A stretch of DNA of 64,000 bases from Tenacibaculum sp. M341 (GTDB lineage Bacteria; Bacteroidota; Bacteroidia; Flavobacteriales; Flavobacteriaceae), in NCBI RefSeq assembly GCF_004337695.1, contig NZ_SJXJ01000021.1, positions 1-64,000 on the forward strand, read 5' to 3'. Below the pieces are notes generated by a model. The model was not told the DNA's origin and did no database searches. It saw only the letters and a program-made list of their open reading frames with translations. Below, piece by piece: positions 17,964-27,160 of this stretch. Position numbers and translations under genes: made by a program. Within the stretch, counting starts at the first letter, position 1; the number at the start of each line of letters is the position of its first letter.

Positions 17964-18437
17964 GTTTTATATAAAAACAAAAAGAAGGTTTTAGAAGTTA
18001 GGGATGTTTTGAAATCGATGTTTATTAATGTGCCAGTTTCAGCTGTTTTAATATCTCTGTTTTACAGTTTACTAACTTGGTCTAAGCCTGAGTTTTCAGA
18101 TATAATGAGATATATTCTATATCTTGAAGTAGGTACTATAATAATTATCTTTTTTAGTGTAAATAAAAAGCGTTTGAAACGTATTTGTATTGATCATGAT
18201 AATCAGAAATTATTAATATCTCAGTTTAATTTTTTAAAGTTTTCGAAAGAATTAGAATTTGATCTTAATTCTTTAAAATTATCTGAAATAAAGCATATGC
18301 CAATATCATCATTTGCGATTTATAATTTTTTTCTAATAGAAAATAGTCAGATTCAGGTAAAGATAAAAACAAGTGATTTAGAGTTTTATGAATTTGATCA
18401 GATTTATGAGGAATTAAAAAAAGTTAATAGAAACTAA
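17958..18437 (+). CDS. Small membrane protein of unknown function (cassette 1)
   Basis: I do not recognise this 159-residue protein. Two membrane helices near residues 25-45 and 55-72 (VPVSAVLISLFYSLL, ILYLEVGTIIIIFFSV) are followed by a soluble C-terminal domain that looks like a membrane-anchored PH-like fold in length and pattern only. The start codon lies inside the phzF-tail repeat, 13 bases after the phzF stop. It shares a cassette with the next gene. Confidence 0.6.
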   Translation: MRVLYKNKKKVLEVRDVLKSMFINVPVSAVLISLFYSLLTWSKPEFSDIMRYILYLEVGTIIIIFFSVNKKRLKRICIDHDNQKLLISQFNFLKFSKELEFDLNSLKLSEIKHMPISSFAIYNFFLIENSQIQVKIKTSDLEFYEFDQIYEELKKVNRN

Positions 18438-18465
18438 AATAACAGCTATCTGATTTTTAGAGTTT

Positions 18466-18861
18466 ATGGAATTGATAATTATACCTTTTTTATTTGGTGC
18501 TTTTATTTTAGGAGTCTTTTCAATTGTAAAAATAATAAGAGAACTGAAAAGTAAAAAAATTGAAGTAAAAGAAATCTTATTAGGGGGATTAACTTCAATC
18601 GCAATTTTTGGTGCAATTTGTTTAAGTTATTTATGTCAAGAGAAGGTATGGGTACTAAGCCATGGTTTTATAGTACCAATATTTATGTTTTACTTACCCT
18701 TTATGTTGTATCTAATAGCAACTGTAATCAAGAAGAATAGTTTTAACTATATATCAAAAATAATGATGATAAGTGTAGGAATCTCTTTGGTCTTGTTAAT
18801 AATATTTAATGATTATTATATTAATTTGATAGATTATTTAGGTGTTAGCAAATATTACTAG
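18466..18861 (+). CDS. Small four-helix membrane protein of unknown function (cassette 1)
   Basis: The protein has 131 residues and is almost entirely hydrophobic. Four membrane helices are visible (about 3-22, 38-56, 66-86 and 98-117). There are no recognisable motifs. It follows the previous gene by 28 bases in the same direction and is closed by the duplicated terminator at 18875. Function unknown. Confidence 0.6.
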   Translation: MELIIIPFLFGAFILGVFSIVKIIRELKSKKIEVKEILLGGLTSIAIFGAICLSYLCQEKVWVLSHGFIVPIFMFYLPFMLYLIATVIKKNSFNYISKIMMISVGISLVLLIIFNDYYINLIDYLGVSKYY

Positions 18862-18874
18862 AGTATTTTTCTTC

Positions 18875-18927
18875 AAAAAATATAATCTTTAAAAGGCTGA
18901 TAATTCAGTAGTTTTTTTAGTGAGAAT
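18875..18927 (+). repeat. Duplicated 3' border with weak terminator, copy 1
   Basis: The run AAAAAATATAATCTTTAAAA, a small CTGA...TCAG stem and a T run, followed by GTGAGAAT, recur at 20045-20098. This copy has the weaker stem. It ends cassette 1 and directly abuts the second phzF-tail repeat. Confidence 0.7.
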
Positions 18928-18998
18928 AATGACAGAAAGTGAAGCTCAAATTGTTTTTAAAGGTGAGCTAATGGTTTAAAACAAATGTTTGTATGAGA
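18921..18998 (+). repeat. phzF-tail repeat, copy 2
   Basis: This copies the phzF 3' end, stop and linker, with a small deletion (GACAG for ATGACAATAG). A 16-codon phzF-frame piece (MTESEAQIVFKGELMV) remains open to its stop. It supplies the upstream context and start codon for the 18993 gene. Confidence 0.8.
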
Positions 18999-19589
18999 AT
19001 AAGAAAAGGTATTTTGATTCTTTTATCACTTCAAGTAATGACTTATTTCTTGATAGGTGATTTTATGTTGGAGAATGAAGTGTTGAATAATTTTCAAGAG
19101 TTCAGCAAAAGAAGGTTAAATAATAAATACAATGTAGAAAAGGATAGTATATATGAAGAGTTTCTTTTTTCTTCATGTGGTGATGAGTTTTTTAGAGATA
19201 AAAGAAAATTAGAAGATGAAATCTATAAATCTAATCCTAGTAGGTATTATTCTAGTGATGAAATAAGGTCCTTGGAATTAATTGATTTAGAGTTTGCATA
19301 TGAAAAATTTAAACCTATTCTAGTATCACATTCTCAATATTACCAAAATATTATAGAAATGTTTAGAAGTAATATTCATATAGAAGGAGAAAAAAATGTT
19401 ATTCATTTTGGAGCTTGTAGAATAAAAAATATTCCTTTTGTTTATTCAAAAATAGAGCTTAAAGAAAGTTTTTCAACTCATCTTGATTTTCATTCAATGT
19501 ATCATAATAATCAGATGCATGAATATGAGGTGGATTATATTTGGATATTATTTAAATGGTTTAGAGTTAGTAAAAAAAAGACAAGGTAG
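18993..19589 (+). CDS. Anchored or exported protein of unknown function (cassette 2)
   Basis: I do not recognise this 198-residue protein. A hydrophobic N-terminal segment (GILILLSLQVMTYFLIG) is a signal anchor. The rest is charged and Tyr/Phe-rich, with His residues clustered near the C-terminus (THLDFHSMYHNNQMHEYE). The start ATG lies in the duplicated phzF-tail border, as for 17958, although the two proteins show no obvious similarity. Confidence 0.6.
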   Translation: MRIRKGILILLSLQVMTYFLIGDFMLENEVLNNFQEFSKRRLNNKYNVEKDSIYEEFLFSSCGDEFFRDKRKLEDEIYKSNPSRYYSSDEIRSLELIDLEFAYEKFKPILVSHSQYYQNIIEMFRSNIHIEGEKNVIHFGACRIKNIPFVYSKIELKESFSTHLDFHSMYHNNQMHEYEVDYIWILFKWFRVSKKKTR

Positions 19590-19603
19590 TCTAAAGGTTT
19601 GTT

Positions 19604-20062
19604 ATGAATAAAAAAGGAAAAATAAAAATAGAGTTTGGACGTCCTTCGCATGGATGGTTATCTATTTTTTTCAATTACAATGATTATAATTTAGAGTTAC
19701 AGGTTTCTAACATTCCTGTTGATCCAATGAAGCAGCTTTGTGATGCTTTAATTCAGCTTAGTAAAGGAATAAAAGAACCAAATGAAATTGTTTGGCATTT
19801 AGAACCTTATTACTATTATCTAAAACTAATGATAGTAGACAATAGTTACAAAGCAATAATTTTAGAATCTGAAAGATTCTATGGGACTTCTAAAATAGTA
19901 AAAGAAATTTCAGGAAGTTTTGAAGAGGTAATTCTTCCATTTTATAGAAGTTTGAAAAAATTTTATTCAAAAATATATGATGTAGTTCATTGGGGAAATG
20001 TAGAAATTAAAAGGATTGAAGAATTAACAATCTTGATTAAGGAGAAAAAATATAATCTTTAA
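19604..20062 (+). CDS. Small soluble protein of unknown function, immunity-like in style (cassette 2)
   Basis: The protein has 152 residues, with no signal or membrane segment. The opening (KIKIEFGRPSHGWLSIFF) and the central part with DALIQLSKGIKEP and a Tyr-rich turn remind me of small bacterial immunity proteins of polymorphic toxin systems, but this is an impression, not a domain match. It follows the 18993 gene by 14 bases and precedes the second duplicated terminator. Confidence 0.6.
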   Translation: MNKKGKIKIEFGRPSHGWLSIFFNYNDYNLELQVSNIPVDPMKQLCDALIQLSKGIKEPNEIVWHLEPYYYYLKLMIVDNSYKAIILESERFYGTSKIVKEISGSFEEVILPFYRSLKKFYSKIYDVVHWGNVEIKRIEELTILIKEKKYNL

Positions 20063-20098
20063 AAAGCTGAGAACTCAGTTGTTCTTTTTAGTGAGAAT
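20045..20098 (+). terminator. Duplicated 3' border with terminator, copy 2
   Basis: AAAGCTGAGAACTCAGTTGTTCTTTTT contains a CTGAG/CTCAG stem and a T run. The first bases overlap the last codons of the 19604 gene. It matches 18875-18927. Confidence 0.65.
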
Positions 20099-20181
20099 AT
20101 CCTTAAATTTAGCAAAACTTTGCAGCATTATTTAAAGTGCAGTTTTTGTTATTGCTGTGATAGTATTCAACCAAACATAAA

Positions 20182-20994
20182 ATGAAAAAATATATACTAC
20201 TATTCATTATTGTGCTAGTAAAACTAACTACTAATGCGCAAGAAAATTTCTGTGTTAATAAAGCAATTAAACATACTATTCATTCTAAAAATTTAAAAGA
20301 AAACAGAGAGTATTGGGTTAGTTTACCACTTCAGTATTCAGATTCTTTAAAGTATCCGGTTATTTACGTGTTTGATGCAGAATGGAGGTTTGATTTAATA
20401 AGAAATATGACTTTTGATTTAGGAGCAAATAAAAAAATACAGTACTCAATTATTATCGGAATTCCGCATGTTGATTGGGAGAAAAAAAGAGGACAAGATT
20501 TAACGTTCAGTCAGTCGAGAATTGAATACGATGGAGATAAAGTAGACGAAACTTGGTATAATGATTCAAACTCGGGAAAGGGAACGAGTTTTTATAATTA
20601 TTTATTGAAAGAATTAATTCCAGATGTAAATAAAAAATACTCAACTAACAATCATGAAACTCTTGTAGGGCATTCGTATGGAGGGTATTTTGGAGGTTAT
20701 ATTTTATCGCTAGAGCATCCTTTTGAAGTCATTCATATTTACGATCCTTCTATTTGGTTTAGTAATGGAGAAGTTATAGCCAATTTCAAAAAAGTAAATT
20801 ACAAAAGGAAAACAAAAATTCATTTAACGTATCAACCGAAGCCAGCTTTTCACAAAAGAAAAATAGAAGAATTTATAAGAGAGCTTGAGAATAATAAGCA
20901 TATAGAATTAACTAAAGAATTGTATGAAAATGATACTCATAATTCATTGTTTTTAGATAGTTTTTACAAAGGAATTCTGTTAACAAATGAGTAA
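20182..20994 (+). CDS. Exported esterase of the alpha/beta-hydrolase (Fes/IroE-like) family
   Basis: The protein has 270 residues, with a signal peptide ending in TNAQ. The putative-esterase fold is shown by YWVSLPLQY, VIYVFDAEWRF, the nucleophile elbow LVGHSYGGYFGGY (Ser in GHSYGG) and a late His in NDTHNSLFLDSFY. Relatives hydrolyse siderophore or acyl esters in the periplasm. The substrate here is open, and there are no siderophore genes next to it. Confidence 0.8.
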   Translation: MKKYILLFIIVLVKLTTNAQENFCVNKAIKHTIHSKNLKENREYWVSLPLQYSDSLKYPVIYVFDAEWRFDLIRNMTFDLGANKKIQYSIIIGIPHVDWEKKRGQDLTFSQSRIEYDGDKVDETWYNDSNSGKGTSFYNYLLKELIPDVNKKYSTNNHETLVGHSYGGYFGGYILSLEHPFEVIHIYDPSIWFSNGEVIANFKKVNYKRKTKIHLTYQPKPAFHKRKIEEFIRELENNKHIELTKELYENDTHNSLFLDSFYKGILLTNE

Positions 20995-21041
20995 TCAATA
21001 TTTTTCACACATAATTTTTAAGACAGAAAACTTTTCTTAGA

Positions 21042-21395
21042 ATGAACTTAAATTTATTGGTAATTAGAACTAATGATATAGAAAAATTAAAAAGTCAATA
21101 CGAGTTATTAGGTTTTACATTCGATTATCACCGTCATGGAAACGGTCCTTATCATTATGCAGCTGAACATAGCGGATTTGTTTTTGAAATTTATCCATTA
21201 ACTAAATCAATGACAAAAGCAGATAATTCTTTAAGATTAGGTTTTGGTATTGAAAATTTAAAGGATAGTATAAAAATATTAAAACAAGGTGGTTGGGAAA
21301 TTATTTCAGAACCCACTAAAACTGAATGGGGAATAATTTCAGTAGTTCAAGATTTGGATGGTAGAAAAGTTGAATTAAAAAATATAACTAGATAA
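21042..21395 (+). CDS. VOC-family (glyoxalase/bleomycin-resistance fold) protein
   Basis: The 117-residue protein contains two beta-alpha-beta-beta-beta modules. The first has NLLVIRTNDIEKLKSQYELLGF and FVFEIYPL, the second LRLGFGIENLKDS and WGIISVVQDLDGRKVEL. Family members bind metals or drugs or isomerise small molecules. No specific role can be given. Confidence 0.75.
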   Translation: MNLNLLVIRTNDIEKLKSQYELLGFTFDYHRHGNGPYHYAAEHSGFVFEIYPLTKSMTKADNSLRLGFGIENLKDSIKILKQGGWEIISEPTKTEWGIISVVQDLDGRKVELKNITR

Positions 21396-21453
21396 TAGTT
21401 TTCTCTACTTTTTTAAATTAACTTTCAAATGGATAATTTAAAAAACGAAGAAA

Positions 21454-22559
21454 ATGAAAATCAAAGATTTTGCAGTAGAAAGATACTTTGCTAAATATGA
21501 ATTTTCAGCAAAATATTTAATGTCAAGTTCATGCAATATGTGTTAGACTTAGCTTCTGATGAAGAGAGAGCATCGTGGGAACATTTAAAATTAGGATACA
21601 CAGAAACAAGAGGAAGTGAGCCATTAAGAGAAGCAATTCAGCAACATTATCAAACAATTAATTTAGATGAAATTATTGTTTCTTCACCTGGTGAAGCAAA
21701 TTTTATTTTAATGAATGTTTTGCTGAGTAAAGGTGATGAGGTTATTTGTATGGCACCTATGTATCAATCTTTATATCAAGTAGCAAAAGATTTAGACTGT
21801 TCATTGTCTTTTTGGAAACCAGAAGAGGAATCAGGTAACTGGACGTATCAACCGTCAGATTTAAAAAAGTTAATAACAGATAAAACCAAATTAATAGTAG
21901 TTAATTTCCCTCATAATCCAACAGGGTTTTGCCCAAATATTGATGATTACATGGAAATCATATCTATTGCTAGAGCACATGGTATCACAATATTTTCTGA
22001 TGAAATGTATCGTTTTTTATCTCACGGTAATAAAGAAACATTACCTTCTATGTGCGATGTATATGAAAACAGTGTTAGTTTATGGGGTGCAGCAAAAACA
22101 TTTGGTTTAGCAGGTTTACGCTTAGGTTGGTTAACATCAAAAAACAAATCATTACTTCAAAAAGTAGAAAATTTCAAAGATTATTTATCGATTTGTAATA
22201 GTGCAACTAGTGAAATTTTAGCGACCATCGGTTTAAATAATATGGAACATTTTGTTCAGCCAAACTTGAAAAAAATAACAAGTAATATAAATTTGTTTTC
22301 AGAATTTCATGAGAAGCACCAGTCATTTTTTGATTTTAGCAAACCTAGCTATGGATCAACGGCTTTTATAAAGTTGCATATACCTGAAACAACTTACGAA
22401 TTTGCAGAGAAATTGGTGAAAGAAACAGGAATTATGCTATTACCAGCAGAAACATTTGAGTACGGAACTTCACACGCAAGAATAGGTTTTGGAAGGGAGA
22501 ACTTTCCAGAGGTTTTAAGAATATTTGAGGATTATTTAGTTAAAAATTACAAATATTAA
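21454..22559 (+). pseudogene. PLP-dependent aminotransferase (class I/II), frameshifted near its start
   Basis: The body from 21531 is a fold-type I aminotransferase, with INFILMN-like PLP pocket, NFPHNPTGFCPN, the Asp-Tyr region FSDEMYRFLS and the Schiff-base lysine in SLWGAAKTFGLAGLRLG. The true N-terminus is in a different frame: ATG at 21454 reads MKIKDFAVERYFAKYEFSAK, YLMSSS, then stops at 21541-21543. Family members join these parts as YLxSSSD...(about 5 residues)...xxYVLDLA. A small deletion with frame loss near 21520-21532 explains this. Translation from 21531 would give a 342-residue protein lacking the N-terminal arm. Confidence 0.75.
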
Positions 22560-22647
22560 TAAGTTTTAATCATACATTTTAAGAGTAAATGCCACGGCTA
22601 AAAATATTTTACTAAATTGTAGATATATTAACATAAAATAAATTAAA

Positions 22648-23025
22648 ATGATTAGAGCTATTGTTGCTATTTTAGGAGGGGTAATTGCGGCTTCTTCACT
22701 GATAGTCGCTAAAAAACCAAATGCAAAAGATTTAATAGATAAATTAGTACCTTTTCAAGGTTTAATAGGTGTATTATTAACTATTTGGGGTGTTTTAGGA
22801 GTACTTTCTATTTTTAAACACGGTTCGATAATAGCGCTTTTAGTTGCTGGTTTAGAATTGGTAGTTGGTTTTTTACTGGCATATAGTTTAATTTCTAAAT
22901 ACATTTTAGAGAATAATGACGAAGCAAAAGAAAAAGGTCAAGCATTAAGGGCAAAATTAGTACAATACCAAGTTCCGGCAGGTGTTGCTTTAGCTATATT
23001 AGGAGTGTTATCAATTATTTTTTAA
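22648..23025 (+). CDS. Small integral membrane protein of unknown function
   Basis: The protein has 125 residues. Four hydrophobic helices span about 3-20, 36-55, 62-84 and 108-124, with a charged loop (NNDEAKEKGQALRAK) between the last two. The glycine-rich helices (LVPFQGLIGVLLTIWGVLG and VPAGVALAILGVLSIIF) look like an internal duplication. No function is known to me. It is followed by a terminator. Confidence 0.65.
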   Translation: MIRAIVAILGGVIAASSLIVAKKPNAKDLIDKLVPFQGLIGVLLTIWGVLGVLSIFKHGSIIALLVAGLELVVGFLLAYSLISKYILENNDEAKEKGQALRAKLVQYQVPAGVALAILGVLSIIF

Positions 23026-23060
23026 TTTTATTGACGTTTACTTAATTAAAGTATAAAATC

Positions 23061-23096
23061 AAAGGTTTTTCCAATATTGGGAAAACCTTTTTTAGT
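23061..23096 (+). terminator. Rho-independent terminator
   Basis: AAAGGTTTTTCC pairs with GGGAAAACCTTT (one T-G wobble) around AATATT, then six T residues. It ends the 22648 transcript. Confidence 0.8.
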
Positions 23097-23160
23097 ATTC
23101 GTATTTTGGATGAATTTCAACGATAATGTATTAAAAAGGAACTAAAAAATACTTTTAGTA

Positions 23161-23188
23161 TTGGATTTAAAAAGTTCTTTATATTTTG
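23161..23188 (+). promoter_or_regulatory. Possible promoter of pbpC
   Basis: TTG at 23161-23163 and TATATTTTG at 23180-23188 approximate the Bacteroidota promoter (one extra base in the second element). They lie 22 bases before the TTG start of the penicillin-binding protein. Confidence 0.35.
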
Positions 23189-23209
23189 GTTCTAAAATCA
23201 AATTGAAAA

Positions 23210-25561
23210 TTGAAGATAAACATCATACATACTATTCAAAAGTACCCCAAAAAGAGTATAGTCTTTATTATAGTTTGTATTTCATATTACTTTTCGTTAC
23301 CAAAACAAATTTTTAAAGCACCAACATCTACAGTAATAACAGATAAATCTGGAGAACTATTAGGAGCAACAATTGCTTCTGATGGTCAATGGCGTTTTCC
23401 TGAATTAGATTCGGTACCTCGCAAATTTAAAGAATGTATTATTCAGTTTGAAGATGCATATTTTTATAATCACTTCGGATTTAATCCAGCATCAATAGGA
23501 AAAGCGTTTTTAGAAAATAGAAAAGCAAAAAGAGTTGTGAGAGGTGGAAGTACATTAACGCAACAAGTAATTAGATTATCAAGAAAAAATCAGCAAAGAT
23601 CTTATGTAGAGAAGTTAAAAGAACTCATTTTGGCTACACGATTGGAGTTTAGATATTCAAAAGAAAAAATTTTAAAATTGTACGCCTCTCATGCACCATA
23701 TGGAGGAAACGTTGTTGGACTAGAAATGGCATCATGGCGTTATTTTCGTTTACAACCACATCAATTATCTTGGGCAGAAAGTGCAACTTTAGCGGTTTTA
23801 CCTAATGCACCATCATTAATTTATCCAGGAAAAAATCAACAAAAATTAAAGAATAAAAGAGATAGACTTTTGCAAAAACTATATCAAAAAAATATAATTG
23901 ATAGTTTAACATATGTATTGGCTACAGAAGAAGAATTACCACAAAAACCACATCATTTACCAACTGTGGCACCGCATTTTGTTCAGAAATTAACGAAAAA
24001 ACATAAAGGAGAACGTTTGGAGAGTTCTATAGATATTCATTTGCAAGAGAAAGTTAATTATTTAGCAAAAAGACATTATGAGAAGTTAAAGCAAAATGAA
24101 GTATACAATTTAGCGGTTTTAGTATTAGATGTAGAAACAAGAAAAGTATTAGCATACGTAGGGAATTCACCAACCGATAAGAAACATCAGAAAGATGTAG
24201 ATAATGTAATATCAGCAAGAAGCACAGGTAGCACGTTAAAACCTTTTTTGTTTGCTTATGCTTTACAATCTGGTGATTTATTGCCTACTCAATTACTAAA
24301 AGATACACCAGTGGAAATAGCAGGTTATACGCCTAAAAACTTTAATTTATCGTATGATGGTGCTGTTCATGCTAACGAAGCTTTAACAAGGTCATTGAAT
24401 ATTCCAGCTGTAAGAATGTTACGCTCTTATGGATTACAAAAATTTAGAGAAGATTTGAAATCTTATAATATCAACGGAATTGATAAGTCAGCTGATTATT
24501 ATGGTTTATCGCTTATTTTGGGTGGTGCAGAGGCTAATTTATGGGATTTGTGTAAAATTTTTGCAGGTTATGCAGGGACTGTAAATCATTATGAAGATTT
24601 AAAGCATAAATATTACAGTGATGAATTTCAATCACCATTATACTTAAAAAATCAACAAATAAACTTTGGAACCGTTACTGAACAAACAAAATATGTAGAT
24701 GCTGGATCTACGTATTTAACATTAAATACCTTAACAGAGGTAAACAGACCAACGTCAGATCAGGCTTGGAAATATTACGATTCTTCTCAAAAAATAGCTT
24801 GGAAAACAGGTACTAGTTTTGGAAACAAAGATGCTTGGGCAATAGGAACTACGTCAAAATATGTAGTAGGAGTGTGGTGCGGAAATTCTGATGGTGAAGG
24901 TAGGCCAGATTTAACAGGAGTAGGTAGTGCATCTCCCTTAATGTTTGGTGTGTTTGATGTATTGCCAAAATCAGATTGGTTTTTAGAGCCTTATGAAGAT
25001 TTAATAGAGGAAGAGGTGTGTGTGCAAACAGGATATTTGGCTTTGCCAATTTGTACCTCAGAGAAAAGAAGGATTCAAAAAAATGGAATTAGAGCTAAAT
25101 CGTGTCCATATCATAAAGAAATACAGTTAGATAAAACGGAAAGTGTTCGAGTGAATTCTAATTGTGAGTCGGTTCAAAATATGATTACTAAAACATGGTT
25201 TATATTGCCTCCAGTAATGGGATATTATTACAAGCAGAAAAATCCGAATTACCAAAAGCTTCCCGATTTTAAAGCAGGATGCACAACGTTAGATACAAAC
25301 ACGATTGATTTTGTGTTTCCTACGAAGTTTAGATCTATTATTTCTTTAACCAAAGGAACTAATGGAGAAGAAAACCCTGTGATTTTAAAACTAACACATA
25401 CCAATCCGAACGCCACTGTATATTGGTATTTAGACGATGTTTTTATTACTGAAACCAATGATTATCATGAGATTCCTTTAAAACCTTCTATTGGAGAACA
25501 TGTGATTACTGTAATTGACGGTTTAGGTAACGAGAAAAAATGTGTAATAGAGGTAGAGTAA
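23210..25561 (+). CDS. pbpC: Penicillin-binding protein 1C
   Basis: This is a bifunctional peptidoglycan synthase of 783 residues, anchored by an N-terminal helix (SIVFIIVCISYYFSL). The glycosyltransferase 51 domain has FEDAYFYNHFGF with the catalytic Glu and RGGSTLTQQVIRL. The transpeptidase domain has the SxxK motif in STGSTLKPF, SLN in LTRSLNIPAV and KTGTSFG. A C-terminal PBP1C domain is present (SIISLTKGTNGEE and onward). Translation starts at TTG, since no ATG is available. The alpha-2-macroglobulin gene that often accompanies pbpC is absent. Confidence 0.93.
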   Translation: MKINIIHTIQKYPKKSIVFIIVCISYYFSLPKQIFKAPTSTVITDKSGELLGATIASDGQWRFPELDSVPRKFKECIIQFEDAYFYNHFGFNPASIGKAFLENRKAKRVVRGGSTLTQQVIRLSRKNQQRSYVEKLKELILATRLEFRYSKEKILKLYASHAPYGGNVVGLEMASWRYFRLQPHQLSWAESATLAVLPNAPSLIYPGKNQQKLKNKRDRLLQKLYQKNIIDSLTYVLATEEELPQKPHHLPTVAPHFVQKLTKKHKGERLESSIDIHLQEKVNYLAKRHYEKLKQNEVYNLAVLVLDVETRKVLAYVGNSPTDKKHQKDVDNVISARSTGSTLKPFLFAYALQSGDLLPTQLLKDTPVEIAGYTPKNFNLSYDGAVHANEALTRSLNIPAVRMLRSYGLQKFREDLKSYNINGIDKSADYYGLSLILGGAEANLWDLCKIFAGYAGTVNHYEDLKHKYYSDEFQSPLYLKNQQINFGTVTEQTKYVDAGSTYLTLNTLTEVNRPTSDQAWKYYDSSQKIAWKTGTSFGNKDAWAIGTTSKYVVGVWCGNSDGEGRPDLTGVGSASPLMFGVFDVLPKSDWFLEPYEDLIEEEVCVQTGYLALPICTSEKRRIQKNGIRAKSCPYHKEIQLDKTESVRVNSNCESVQNMITKTWFILPPVMGYYYKQKNPNYQKLPDFKAGCTTLDTNTIDFVFPTKFRSIISLTKGTNGEENPVILKLTHTNPNATVYWYLDDVFITETNDYHEIPLKPSIGEHVITVIDGLGNEKKCVIEVE

Positions 25562-25566
25562 ATTCT

Positions 25567-26337
25567 TTAGTTTTTTTTATCCTCATCAGGAGTATAAAAA
25601 GCGCTTTCTCTTTCTTCCATGAACTTCGGATCTTTACTAAAGTTTCCTTTTCTCCAGTTTTCAATGATTTTTTTTGTAGAAATAGAAAATGATTGAGAAG
25701 TTATCATTTGAGATGGATATTTATTCCAAGGACTTCCATAAGTAGCTTGTTTTAATATTACCTTAATTGAGTCTCCATAAATTTCTTTAAATAGTTTAGG
25801 AAATTTCTCACTATGTAGTGGTAAAGGATCATTAGTGTACGGATTAAACAATAAAGGAGAGTAATTTTTATTTGTGATGGTTTCATTTATCTCCATTTTT
25901 TCGAGATAAATTCCAGTACTACAATCAAAACCACCAAAAGGGATAGGAGTTTCAATGCCATTTTTATATACAATAAAATGTTCTCTTATTCTAGAAAAAG
26001 GAGTGCCCCAGCTCATATAGTACATATTTTCTCCAGAGATGTTTTTTAAACTTATAGAAATGTAGTTTAAAGTTTCTAATCCTTTAACATCCCATTTCAT
26101 AGGTCTTTGTTCTGATTTCTTAACATCGCTCCAAACTGTAGTGCTATCATAAACATGTAAAAATTGATATAAAGAAAAGTGATCTGATTTACGTAAAAAT
26201 CGATCAGCTATATATAAATCAAAATGCTTCTTATTACTAACATTACTTTCATATTTATTAAAATCTTGAATCAGGTAAATAGTAAAAATTATCGTTAGCG
26301 AAAGAATAACAAAGAAGATTCGTTTTATAGTTTTCAT
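25567..26337 (-). CDS. Membrane-anchored protein of unknown function
   Basis: I do not recognise this 256-residue protein. One N-terminal hydrophobic helix (IFFVILSLTIIFTIYLI) anchors a globular extracytoplasmic domain rich in aromatic residues (YYMSWGTPFSRIREHF, PFGGFDCSTGIYLEKM). It is convergent with pbpC, leaving only 5 bases between the stops and no room for a terminator. Confidence 0.65.
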   Translation of the reverse strand: MKTIKRIFFVILSLTIIFTIYLIQDFNKYESNVSNKKHFDLYIADRFLRKSDHFSLYQFLHVYDSTTVWSDVKKSEQRPMKWDVKGLETLNYISISLKNISGENMYYMSWGTPFSRIREHFIVYKNGIETPIPFGGFDCSTGIYLEKMEINETITNKNYSPLLFNPYTNDPLPLHSEKFPKLFKEIYGDSIKVILKQATYGSPWNKYPSQMITSQSFSISTKKIIENWRKGNFSKDPKFMEERESAFYTPDEDKKN

Positions 26338-26415
26338 AGCTTAGTTTTATTTGAGGTAAATTAAATTTGGTGATGCTTGTAAATGCATCAAAAATTATAC
26401 CGAAAAACTAAAATA

Positions 26416-27150
26416 TTAACGTAGATTTTTTTTCTTCAATAAAATAAAAGGAGTAAAAATCAAACTAATCATAATAGCAGAAATAATAGTTACAATAACG
26501 TTTCCATATTCTGCTAATTTCAGTCCATAAGCAAATCTGAACATTACAATACTTATCGTAATTATTAAAATATAAAACCAATATTTAAGAATAATAGGTT
26601 GTTTTTCAGTTTTATGAAGGGGTAGTTTATAAACTGCAAAAAAGATAATTACTGCACCAATAAGCGTAGATAAATGCTGTAATATTTTAAAAACAGGAAT
26701 TTGTTTACCTAAAAGAGAAATATCACTTTTTAACAGCGGAACTAACGCAACAAAAAATCCATCGTAATGTGTAAAAGCATCCCAAAATAAGTGAGAAAAA
26801 GCACCAACGATTATTGAAGAGATCACAACAAACCAATTTTGTTTAAAATAGTTGTTCTAATTAAATTTTTTAAAAACAATGAATCGTTCTTTGAAAAATA
26901 AAGGAAGATTATCAAATAAAGTATTTCTTACAATATTGTGGAAAATAAAAGTGAGTACAATACCTACGGGCAAACAAAAGAGGAAGAGACCGTATAAGGT
27001 ATGTCCAATTTCTCCTTTAATTTCCATTCTTAAAAAATATTCAAAATCGGGAGTTAAGCTGCCAATAACCAAGCCAGTCAAAGAAAACCATTGTTTGTGT
27101 ATACGTTGTAATGGTAAAATGATAGCAGGATGTGAAAATGTAAAAGGCAT
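26416..27150 (-). pseudogene. DUF4184-like membrane protein gene interrupted by an amber codon
   Basis: Two reading frames, 27150-26857 (MPFTFSHPAIILPLQRIH and onward) and 26826-26416 (from MISSIIVGAFSHLFWDAFTH), are in the same frame. They are separated only by TAG at 26857-26859 and ten further sense codons. Read through, the join is FKKFN-stop-NNYFKQNWFVV, where relatives as I recall them have Trp (FNW), so TGG to TAG is the likely lesion. The whole would be a membrane protein of about 244 residues with several helices, of unknown function. Confidence 0.8.
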
Positions 27151-27160
27151 TAAAATTATT

